A DNA stretch of 12,199 nt from Microcystis aeruginosa W13-11 (GTDB lineage Bacteria; Cyanobacteriota; Cyanobacteriia; Cyanobacteriales; Microcystaceae). The notes under the pieces were generated by a model. That model had not been told where the DNA came from and searched no databases. It was given only the letters and a program-made list of their open reading frames with translations. Of this stretch, positions 7,346 through 12,199 are shown in pieces (within the stretch, counting starts at the first letter, position 1; every line of letters begins with the position of its first letter). The stretch is taken from positions 1 to 12,199 of the forward strand of contig JAADBR010000126.1 of assembly GCA_009995705.1 (NCBI GenBank). The letters are read 5' to 3'. Made by a program: the position numbers and the translations under genes.

Positions 7346-8911
7346 ATGAGTCTAGAATCTACTGCTAACGAAGCGATCGCTCATAATTTAGAGCAATTCC
7401 TGCTAGTTTTGACCATTTCCTTGAGTGTCGCCACTTTATCGAGAACCATTGCCTTCCTCCGCAAAATTCCCTACACCCTGCTGTTAGTTATTGTCGGTAT
7501 GGGTTTAGCTTTTTTAGATTTGCGTCTAGTTAATCTTTCCCCGGAATTAATCCTGGAAATTTTTCTGCCTCCCCTCCTTTTTGAAGCTGCCTGGAATATT
7601 CCTTGGGCTAAATTAAAGGAATATTGGGTTACTATCGTCCTTTTTGCCGTTATCGGGGTGATTATCTCCGTTTTGGGAGTCGCCTATCCCCTACATATCT
7701 TTGCTAATTTACCCCTATCGATCGCGTTTCTGTTGGGGGCTGCCCTAGCTGCCACCGATCCCGTCTCTGTAATTGCCCTATTTAAAGAATTGGGGGCCAG
7801 TAAAAAACTGACGATCCTGATGGAAGGGGAAAGTCTCTTTAATGATGGGGTCGCTGTGGTCGCTTTCGTCCTCTTGGTGGGTATTCCTTTGGGAGTCGAT
7901 ACCTTCTCAATTCCCGTGACGATCGCTCGTTTCTGCACCTTTGTGGGGATTGGGATCGGTGTCGGTTGCGTGATCGGTTTCGGCATTTCCTACCTTACCC
8001 AACGCTTCGATTTGCCTTTTGTGGAACAGTCTCTTACTCTAGTTTCTGCCTATGGAACCTATCTCGTCACGGAAAAATTAGGCGGATCTGGTGTGATTGG
8101 GGTGGTAATTGTCGGGATTATTCTCGGTAATCTCGGTTCGCGCATTGGTATGAGTCCCCGCACGCGCCTGGTAGTTAGCGAATTTTGGGAATTTATCGCC
8201 TTTTTTGTCAATTCCATCATCTTTTTATTGATCGGCGATCAAACTCGTTTTGAGAGTCTTGGTAGTCACTTAACCGGGATTTTAATAGCGATCGCCGCTA
8301 TGGTGGTTTCCCGTCTGTTCTCAATTTTTGGACTAGGGGGAATTAGTAACCTAATTACGGGTAATCAGATCAGTTTCAAGGAAAGAACGGTGTTATGGTG
8401 GGGAGGATTGCGCGGTTCGGTTTCGATCGCCCTAGCGTTAAGTGTTCCCACGTCTATCCCCTACCGTCAAGAAATTATTGACGTGGTTTTTGGGGTGGTT
8501 TTATTTACTTTATTGGTGCAAGGATTATCTATACAATGGCTGTTAAATTTCCTCGATCTGATTGGTGATCAACCGATTCGCACCGAATATTCGGCCTTAA
8601 TTGCTCGTCAAATTGCTTTAACTAGGGTGTCTAATTATCTGCAAAAACCAGAACGTTTTCCCGATATCGATCCCGAATTTTATCGCGACAAAAAAACTCT
8701 GGTGGAAGGACAATTAAAGTCCTTGGGGGATCAGTTGCAAAAATTACTACAGGAACACCCACAATTAAAAGATGTGGTAGCCGAACAATTTCAAGATACT
8801 TTACTCGATATCGAAGCTAATACCTATGCAGAATTAATTCGAGCCGGTCGTTTAAATGAAAATCTCGTTCCCCTTTTAGTGGAGGTAGAAGCAGAAAAAG
8901 AGATGGTTTAA
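7346..8911 (+). CDS. Na+/H+ antiporter, CPA1 (NhaP/NHE) family
   Basis: A 521-residue cation/proton exchanger of the plasma or thylakoid membrane, expected to export Na+ (possibly Li+ or K+) against H+ for pH and salt balance. About twelve hydrophobic helices span residues 15-403. The ion-binding core has ATDPVS (136-141, with D138), GESLFNDG (161-168, with N166-D167), the helix FWEFIAFFVNSIIFLLIG (280-297) and GGLRGSVSIALAL (353-365) with its conserved arginine. All of these are diagnostic of NhaP-type CPA1 proteins. A hydrophilic C-terminal tail (about 405-521), likely cytoplasmic, often sets ion preference and pH response in cyanobacterial NhaP proteins. It follows pcxA and the RND pump on the same strand but is separated from them by a repeat, so it may have its own transcript. 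Which of the NhaS paralogues it matches cannot be fixed here. Confidence 0.9.
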   Translation: MSLESTANEAIAHNLEQFLLVLTISLSVATLSRTIAFLRKIPYTLLLVIVGMGLAFLDLRLVNLSPELILEIFLPPLLFEAAWNIPWAKLKEYWVTIVLFAVIGVIISVLGVAYPLHIFANLPLSIAFLLGAALAATDPVSVIALFKELGASKKLTILMEGESLFNDGVAVVAFVLLVGIPLGVDTFSIPVTIARFCTFVGIGIGVGCVIGFGISYLTQRFDLPFVEQSLTLVSAYGTYLVTEKLGGSGVIGVVIVGIILGNLGSRIGMSPRTRLVVSEFWEFIAFFVNSIIFLLIGDQTRFESLGSHLTGILIAIAAMVVSRLFSIFGLGGISNLITGNQISFKERTVLWWGGLRGSVSIALALSVPTSIPYRQEIIDVVFGVVLFTLLVQGLSIQWLLNFLDLIGDQPIRTEYSALIARQIALTRVSNYLQKPERFPDIDPEFYRDKKTLVEGQLKSLGDQLQKLLQEHPQLKDVVAEQFQDTLLDIEANTYAELIRAGRLNENLVPLLVEVEAEKEMV

Positions 8912-8920
8912 TGATCAAGA

Positions 8921-8966
8921 GCTGCATCTCCTATGTGTGACTTTCTCTCACATATAGGTGAGCAGC
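8921..8966. terminator. Long imperfect hairpin after the antiporter gene
   Basis: CCTATGTGTGA (8930-8940) pairs with TCACATATAGG (8948-8958), 11 bp with one G-U pair and a 7-base loop. After one mismatch and one bulge the pairing continues outward through GCTGC (8921-8925) with GCAGC (8962-8966), about 18 pairs in total. It lies 10 bases after the antiporter stop and between convergent genes, so it may end transcripts or protect their 3' ends. No T-run follows, so standard intrinsic termination is unproven. Confidence 0.45.
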
Positions 8967-9088
8967 AGAAGTTATTCAAAGAGGGCGAAGGCAATTCACC
9001 CCGACAATAATATTATCGCAGCAATGGTAGGGGCGCATCGCGTGCGCCCAAATGCAATATAGATATTTCGATAAAATTGAGATGCAGC
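8921..9088. repeat. Possible MITE-like element with 10-bp inverted ends
   Basis: GCTGCATCTC (8921-8930) recurs as its exact reverse complement GAGATGCAGC at 9079-9088, enclosing 168 bases without a gene. The hexamer ATCAAG lies just outside each end (8914-8919 and 9092-9097), like an imperfectly placed target duplication. Inside is GGGCGCA-TCGCG-TGCGCCC (9031-9049), a perfect 7-bp hairpin with the GGTAGGGGCGCA leader of a repeat that is very common in cyanobacterial intergenic DNA. It may be one element or several nested repeats. Confidence 0.4.
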
Positions 9089-9107
9089 CTCATCAAGTCA
9101 TGGAAAA

Positions 9108-9857
9108 TCAAAGAATTTTTGCTAAAAATTGCTGAGTTCGATCGGATTGGGGATGATTAAAAAATTCTGCTGGGGGGGCAATTTCCAAAATTAAACCCTG
9201 ATCCATAAATACCACTCGATCGGCCACTTCTCGCGCGAATCCTACCTCGTGGGTGACACAAACCATGGTCATCCCCGATTTGGCTAAACTTTGCATCGTT
9301 TCCAAAACTTCTCGCACCATTTCTGGGTCTAAAGCTGAGGTCGGTTCATCGAATAACATCACTTTCGGCTGCATGGCCAAAGCGCGAACGATTGCCACCC
9401 GCTGCTGTTGTCCTCCCGATAACTGAGGGGGATATTTAAGCGCTTGTTCGAGAATACCAACTTTTTCGAGGAGTTTTCTCGCTATTTCCTCCGCTTGCGC
9501 TTTTTTGCAACCGCGCACCCACAAGGGTCCGAGGGTGACATTATCTAATACCGTCAGATGGGGAAAGAGGTTAAATTGTTGAAAAACCATCCCGACTTCC
9601 TGACGGATTGCCTCGATATTTTTCAGGTTGTGGGACACAGTTATTCCGTCAATAATAATGCGACCTTTTTGATAGGATTCCAACCCGTTAAAAGTGCGAA
9701 TAAAGGTGGATTTTCCTGAACCGGACGGCCCCATAATCACGACAACTTCCTGTTTATTAACGGTGAGATTGACTCCCCGCAAAGCATGAAAGCGGTTATC
9801 GTACCATTTTTCCACCGCTTCGGCAATTATAATCGGTTCACTGTTGTGAGAGTCCAT
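9108..9857 (-). CDS. Polar amino-acid ABC transporter ATP-binding protein (GlnQ/BgtA-like)
   Basis: A 249-residue ATPase subunit that would power uptake of polar amino acids through a membrane permease and a periplasmic binding protein. All nucleotide-binding elements are present: Walker [10 protein letters not shown] (43-51), Q-loop FQQFNLFPH (92-100), signature LSGGQQQR (146-153), Walker B VMLFDEP (166-172), D-loop SALD (174-177) and the switch histidine in VTHE (201-204). The [13 protein letters not shown] stretch and the length place it in the PAAT/GlnQ group. It is the second gene of a minus-strand pair, 12 bases after the DUF29 gene. No permease or binding protein is in view. In Synechocystis the related bgtA gene is likewise separate from bgtB, so an isolated ATPase is plausible. 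Substrate range cannot be read from the ATPase. Confidence 0.9.
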   Translation of the reverse strand: MDSHNSEPIIIAEAVEKWYDNRFHALRGVNLTVNKQEVVVIMGPSGSGKSTFIRTFNGLESYQKGRIIIDGITVSHNLKNIEAIRQEVGMVFQQFNLFPHLTVLDNVTLGPLWVRGCKKAQAEEIARKLLEKVGILEQALKYPPQLSGGQQQRVAIVRALAMQPKVMLFDEPTSALDPEMVREVLETMQSLAKSGMTMVCVTHEVGFAREVADRVVFMDQGLILEIAPPAEFFNHPQSDRTQQFLAKIL

Positions 9858-9869
9858 ATTTTTGAGAGT

Positions 9870-10319
9870 TTATTGATTATCTGTATCGGGAAACCACTGT
9901 TTCTCAAGAATTTGTCTCAGAGAGTAGGGACAAATTATCGGTAAATTTTTTAATCCTGTCTTTTTTTCGGTAATTAAGCGAGCGTTTTCATAGATATTCC
10001 CTAAATCTAGTTCTAGAAATTTGCTTAAATTGGTGGTGAGCTTATCTTCTAATTGTACTCGACAAGTGATAATCTCTGCCGCCCAATGATTACTATTTCT
10101 TTCTCTTTCTGTCGTCCAAAATTGATAGAGTAGGAGATGGATTATTATTTGTAAACTTAAACTTTTAACAGCAGTTTTTTCCCTTCGTCCCCAAGCTGCC
10201 AACTCCTCGATTAAATGTTCGTAATCTACCCGATCAAACTGGCGATTTTTTAATAACTCGATCGTCTCACTTAACCAGCGATCATATTCTTTTTCATAAA
10301 GCTGTTCTAAAGCAAGCAT
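9870..10319 (-). CDS. DUF29 family protein
   Basis: A 149-residue soluble protein of the DUF29 family, common in multiple copies in cyanobacteria and of unknown function. Recognisable features are YDRWL near the start (12-16), the helix with LIEELAAWGRREK (36-48), HLLLYQFW (61-68) and the W79...R87-x-QLE stretch (to 91). It is largely helical, with no signal peptide or membrane segment. It lies 12 bases upstream of the amino-acid transporter ATPase on the same strand and so is probably co-transcribed with it; whether the two work together is unknown. The start codon at 10319 has no clear Shine-Dalgarno sequence. Confidence 0.85.
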   Translation of the reverse strand: MLALEQLYEKEYDRWLSETIELLKNRQFDRVDYEHLIEELAAWGRREKTAVKSLSLQIIIHLLLYQFWTTERERNSNHWAAEIITCRVQLEDKLTTNLSKFLELDLGNIYENARLITEKKTGLKNLPIICPYSLRQILEKQWFPDTDNQ

Positions 10320-10438
10320 TGTCTTTGATCAAATGGAGACATTATTTAAAATAACCCGTTCCTAGAAATGATAGCACAAAAGATGCAGTTGATTAGTGTA
10401 AATATTTGTGAATCAATGATGATGACAGTCAAAAATGC

Positions 10439-10467
10439 TTGACCCTGAGGTAAAAAAAGGTTAAATT
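10439..10467 (+). promoter_or_regulatory. Putative promoter of the HsdR-N nuclease gene
   Basis: TTGACC (10439-10444) and TAAATT (10462-10467) are spaced by 17 bases. This would start transcription near 10474, about 38 bases before the ATG at 10512. GAGG at 10503-10506 is a fair ribosome binding site five bases before the ATG. The 192-base spacer is shared with the divergent DUF29 gene. Confidence 0.38.
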
Positions 10468-10511
10468 ATGGTTAGGCTGAGAACCCAAACATCCTAGATA
10501 ATGAGGCTATC

Positions 10512-11633
10512 ATGGAAATCGATAAACTCAAAGCAATTGCCCAAAAAGTTGAAACCTCTCGTTCTCAAATCCAAAACGAACAGGCAACCAAAACAGCTTT
10601 TATTATGCCTTTTTTGCAAGCATGGGGTTACGATGTGTTCAATCCCATGGAAGTTCACCCCGAATATAGTGCCGATTTAACTGGATTAAAAGGGGAAAAA
10701 GTAGATTATGCTATTTGTTTGGACAATCAACCGATTATTTTGATGGAATGTAAAAGTTGTCATCAAAATCTTGAGCATCCTAAACATAGTTCCCAACTGC
10801 ATCGATATTTTAACGCAACTGGAGCTAACTTTGGAGTTTTAACTAATGGGATTATCTATCGGTTTTATACGGATATCGTCAAGGATAATATCATGGACGA
10901 TAAGCCATTTTTTGAGTTTAACATTCTCGACTTTGACGACTTTTCTGTTAACGAATTAAAACGATTTTCTAAATCTATCTTCAATCCTGACGAAATAGAA
11001 GATGTTGCTCGCAATTTATTATACACAAAAGAAGTTAAAAAAGTGATTGCACAGCAATTAAGTGATCCTTCCCCCAAATTTGTTAAGTTTTTTGTTAGTC
11101 ATGTGTATTCTGGAGTGAGAACTGCATCGGTTGTCGAAAAATTCACAGAAATTATTAAGCGTTCTCTCAAAGAGTATATCAATGATACCATCAAAGACAA
11201 ATTTAACGAAGTTTTAGGACAAAAACCTGTGGAAAATCCCCCTGATACACCACCGGTAGATACTCCACCAGACGGAACAGAGGGAGATGGAATCAATACA
11301 ACCCTGGAAGAACTGGAAGGATTTTACATTATTAAGTCAATTCTACGGGAAGAAATCAATACCGCACGCATTCAATTCAGAGACACTAGAAGTTATTTTG
11401 GTATCAACTTAGATGGAAAAGTAACTAAAACAGTCTGTCGTCTGCGCTTCAATGAAAAAACTGGCAAGAAATCAATCGGTATTCCCGATAACGTCGAAAC
11501 TGGTAAAGAAGCAACCACGAATATAGACAGTCTTGATGAAATTTATGGAGTCGCTGAATTTCTGAAATCTCGTATCCGCTATCTGACTCAAGATACTTAT
11601 ACAAGTAAACCGGAAAAAAAAGAAAGTATCTAA
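10512..11633 (+). CDS. Stand-alone type I restriction HsdR N-terminal-like nuclease
   Basis: A 373-residue protein whose first part (about 25-125) is the HSDR_N PD-(D/E)xK nuclease domain. It shows D65 in KVDYAI, E79-C80-K81 in ILMECK, and Q95/Y99 in SQLHRYF, followed by GVLTNGIIYRFYTD (108-121). Real HsdR subunits exceed 900 residues with helicase domains; here these are absent. The nuclease is instead followed by a helical stretch, a Pro/Asp-rich linker (239-260) and a small C-terminal domain starting at LEELEGFYIIKSI (265-277), a layout I recall from stand-alone 'type I restriction endonuclease' proteins in bacteria and phages. No HsdM or HsdS gene is nearby. It may act in defence or in mobile-element or phage biology. 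Cleavage activity and partner are unknown. Lower GC and the absence of HIP1 sites fit an accessory origin. Confidence 0.82.
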   Translation: MEIDKLKAIAQKVETSRSQIQNEQATKTAFIMPFLQAWGYDVFNPMEVHPEYSADLTGLKGEKVDYAICLDNQPIILMECKSCHQNLEHPKHSSQLHRYFNATGANFGVLTNGIIYRFYTDIVKDNIMDDKPFFEFNILDFDDFSVNELKRFSKSIFNPDEIEDVARNLLYTKEVKKVIAQQLSDPSPKFVKFFVSHVYSGVRTASVVEKFTEIIKRSLKEYINDTIKDKFNEVLGQKPVENPPDTPPVDTPPDGTEGDGINTTLEELEGFYIIKSILREEINTARIQFRDTRSYFGINLDGKVTKTVCRLRFNEKTGKKSIGIPDNVETGKEATTNIDSLDEIYGVAEFLKSRIRYLTQDTYTSKPEKKESI

Positions 11634-11634
11634 A

Positions 11635-11706
11635 ATAATTAGCCCCTATCTCTTTAATGTTTGCTCGGTGTTTTTAATGATCTCATTTTTAGTAATCGCT
11701 AATTAT
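11635..11706. repeat. 9-bp inverted repeat directly after the nuclease gene
   Basis: ATAATTAGC (11635-11643) and GCTAATTAT (11698-11706) are exact reverse complements, starting one base after the nuclease stop codon and enclosing 54 bases. They could close a long stem-loop at the transcript 3' end or mark a small excised or decayed element. Nothing coding is seen inside. Confidence 0.4.
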
Positions 11707-11729
11707 GCGGGCAAAATTTTATCTAGGGA

Positions 11730-11851
11730 TAAGTAGGGAGGCACAATTATTTGCAGGATGGGTTAGCGGTCGCGTAACCCTTGCTGGTGTTGGGTTTCAT
11801 ACTTCAACCCAATCTAGGTTCATCTTATATTTAATTCCACCCACCTACTTA
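11730..11851. repeat. MITE-like dispersed repeat with two internal hairpins
   Basis: The ends TAAGTAGG (11730-11737) and CCTACTTA (11844-11851) are exact inverted repeats, and imperfect complementarity runs further inward. Inside, GGGTTA (11760-11765) pairs with TAACCC (11775-11780) and TTGGGTT (11790-11796) with AACCCAA (11806-11812), giving a cruciform-like fold. The core with GGTGTTGGGTTTCATACTTC is a widespread cyanobacterial intergenic repeat known to me from Microcystis and relatives. The open frame across it (11705-11908) is not a real gene. It lies between the nuclease and the broken ATPase. Confidence 0.68.
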
Positions 11852-11949
11852 GGAAGTTCCGGTTCATCAGTGGTCAGGGAAAGGAGACAGGAGATAGGAA
11901 AAAGCTGATAACTAGAAGTTCATTAAAACTTCAAAGGATTTGAGGAGAT
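11852..11949. other. Repeat debris upstream of the broken ATPase
   Basis: CATCAGTGGTCAGG (11865-11878) and GCTGATAACTAG (11904-11915) resemble degenerate copies of the units seen at 7187-7338. GAAGTT-CATTAA-AACTTC (11915-11932) forms a perfect 6-bp hairpin. No gene is seen. Confidence 0.35.
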
Positions 11950-11989
11950 AACTTAGTTTTTTGTCACCCTTTTTAGCTAAACTAAGTTT
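11942..11989 (+). promoter_or_regulatory. Shine-Dalgarno bridged to the ATPase start by a hairpin
   Basis: AACTTAGTTT (11950-11959) and AAACTAAGTT (11979-11988) form a perfect 10-bp stem ending two bases before the ATG at 11990. The only good Shine-Dalgarno sequence, GAGGAG (11942-11947), lies just on the other side of the stem. Linear spacing to the ATG is too long (42 bases), but with the hairpin folded the effective gap is about 3-5 bases. Such structure-bridged initiation is known from phage T4 gene 38. A repressor-binding palindrome is the alternative. Confidence 0.4.
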
Positions 11990-12091
11990 ATGACTAAAAG
12001 CCTAGAAAACATTACCATTCACCAGTGTAGAGGACTGCGAGAGCTTGAGCTAAAGAATCTCGGACAGATTAACCTGCTTGTGGTAATGTAA
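11990..12091 (+). pseudogene. AAA15-type ATPase, N-terminal stub truncated by an insertion sequence
   Basis: An ATG at 11990 opens a 33-codon frame ending TAA (12089-12091). The first 31 residues, MTKSLENITIHQCRGL... to QINLLV, are the hallmark start of AAA15/OLD-like SMC-fold ATPases, where a strand, then F-R-G-L, then INLLVG leads into the P-loop G-x-N-N-S-G-K. Here host sequence ends after V31 and the GTAA end of an insertion sequence begins at 12083, so the P-loop and everything after are separated. A cysteine stands where relatives usually have phenylalanine (HQ-F-RG). An in-frame TAA at 11978-11980 excludes a longer N-terminus. Such ATPases often serve in anti-phage systems with a TOPRIM or other nuclease partner; the rest of the gene may lie beyond the insertion, outside the window. 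Confidence 0.72.
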
Positions 12092-12199
12092 GGATTCAGG
12101 TCAGGGGATTGACAAAAACAGAAAAAAGTGTAGATTGAGAGGATGAAGCAAAAAGAACCGCCGCCGCTACTAGACAGGGAAAGCCTGAAAAACCTGACA
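12083..12199 (+). mobile_element. Left end of an insertion sequence, probably IS66 family, cut by window edge
   Basis: The reading frame of the ATPase is broken exactly at GTAATGTAAGG (12083-12093). IS66-family ends begin with GTAA and make 8-base target duplications; the 8 bases before this point are TGCTTGTG (12075-12082), the predicted duplication. About 60 non-coding bases precede a transposase-like start codon. The right end lies outside the window, so family and length are not confirmed. Confidence 0.6.
12143..12199 (+). CDS. Transposase-like N-terminus, cut by window edge
   Basis: ATG at 12143 opens a frame of 19 codons running off the window: MKQKEPPPLLDRESLKNLT. The short basic/proline start followed by L-x-x-E-x-L-K-x-L is like the beginning of IS66-type (TnpC) transposases, which continue with an E-L-[IV]-x-x-I-I leucine-zipper region not visible here. 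GAGAGG abuts the start codon, which is close for a ribosome binding site. With so few residues the family call is tentative; the link to the insertion end 60 bases upstream supports it. Confidence 0.5.
   Translation, partial: MKQKEPPPLLDRESLKNLT

Noticed and set aside
10512..11633. Full type I restriction subunit HsdR
   Set aside because: The protein has 373 residues with no helicase motifs and no HsdM/HsdS neighbours, so it is a stand-alone protein with an HsdR-like nuclease domain.
11705..11908. 67-residue plus-strand open frame
   Set aside because: It runs through the MITE-like repeat and its debris; composition and lack of motifs show it is not a gene.

Overview
The window looks like a piece of a Microcystis-type (Chroococcales) cyanobacterial chromosome. 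The octamer GCGATCGC (HIP1) occurs six times between 3947 and 8295. The intergenic regions hold repeats of the kind common in Microcystis. Insertion-sequence fragments lie at both ends. The best-recognised gene, pcxA, belongs to a cyanobacteria/plastid-specific family. The genus is an inference from sequence style, not a database match.

Left part (1-2489), accessory and cell-surface related. The first 117 bases are the start of a tnpB gene (IS200/IS605 superfamily, RNA-guided nuclease) on the minus strand. Its promoter and palindromic left end (to about 207) abut the start codon of a complete GT4 glycosyltransferase (208-1341). After a gene-free 389-base stretch comes a convergent FkbM-type methyltransferase gene, broken by one in-frame amber codon. 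A glycosyltransferase next to an FkbM methyltransferase suggests surface polysaccharide or glycan synthesis.

Middle part (2660-8911), conserved membrane transport. Three plus-strand genes follow each other: pcxA (CemA-family proton extrusion protein), a 1100-residue RND (HAE1/AcrB-type) pump 6 bases downstream, and a CPA1 (NhaP-type) Na+/H+ antiporter. A dispersed repeat made of short CAGTAAT/TGATAAC-type units separates the last two. pcxA and the antiporter both bear on proton and sodium balance, and the RND pump is driven by the proton gradient. No membrane-fusion or outer-membrane partner for the pump is in view.

Right part (8912-12199). A repeat/hairpin region separates the antiporter from a minus-strand pair: a DUF29 gene followed 12 bases later by an amino-acid ABC transporter ATPase without its permease or binding protein. 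On the plus strand lies a stand-alone protein with a type I restriction HsdR N-terminal nuclease domain. It is followed by a foldable MITE-like repeat and by the first 31 codons of an AAA15-type ATPase. That ATPase is cut off exactly before its P-loop by the left end of an insertion sequence (GTAA..., IS66-like), whose transposase start runs off the window. The restriction-like nuclease, broken ATPase and insertion sequence look like a decaying defence/mobile region. No CRISPR array, rRNA or tRNA was seen.
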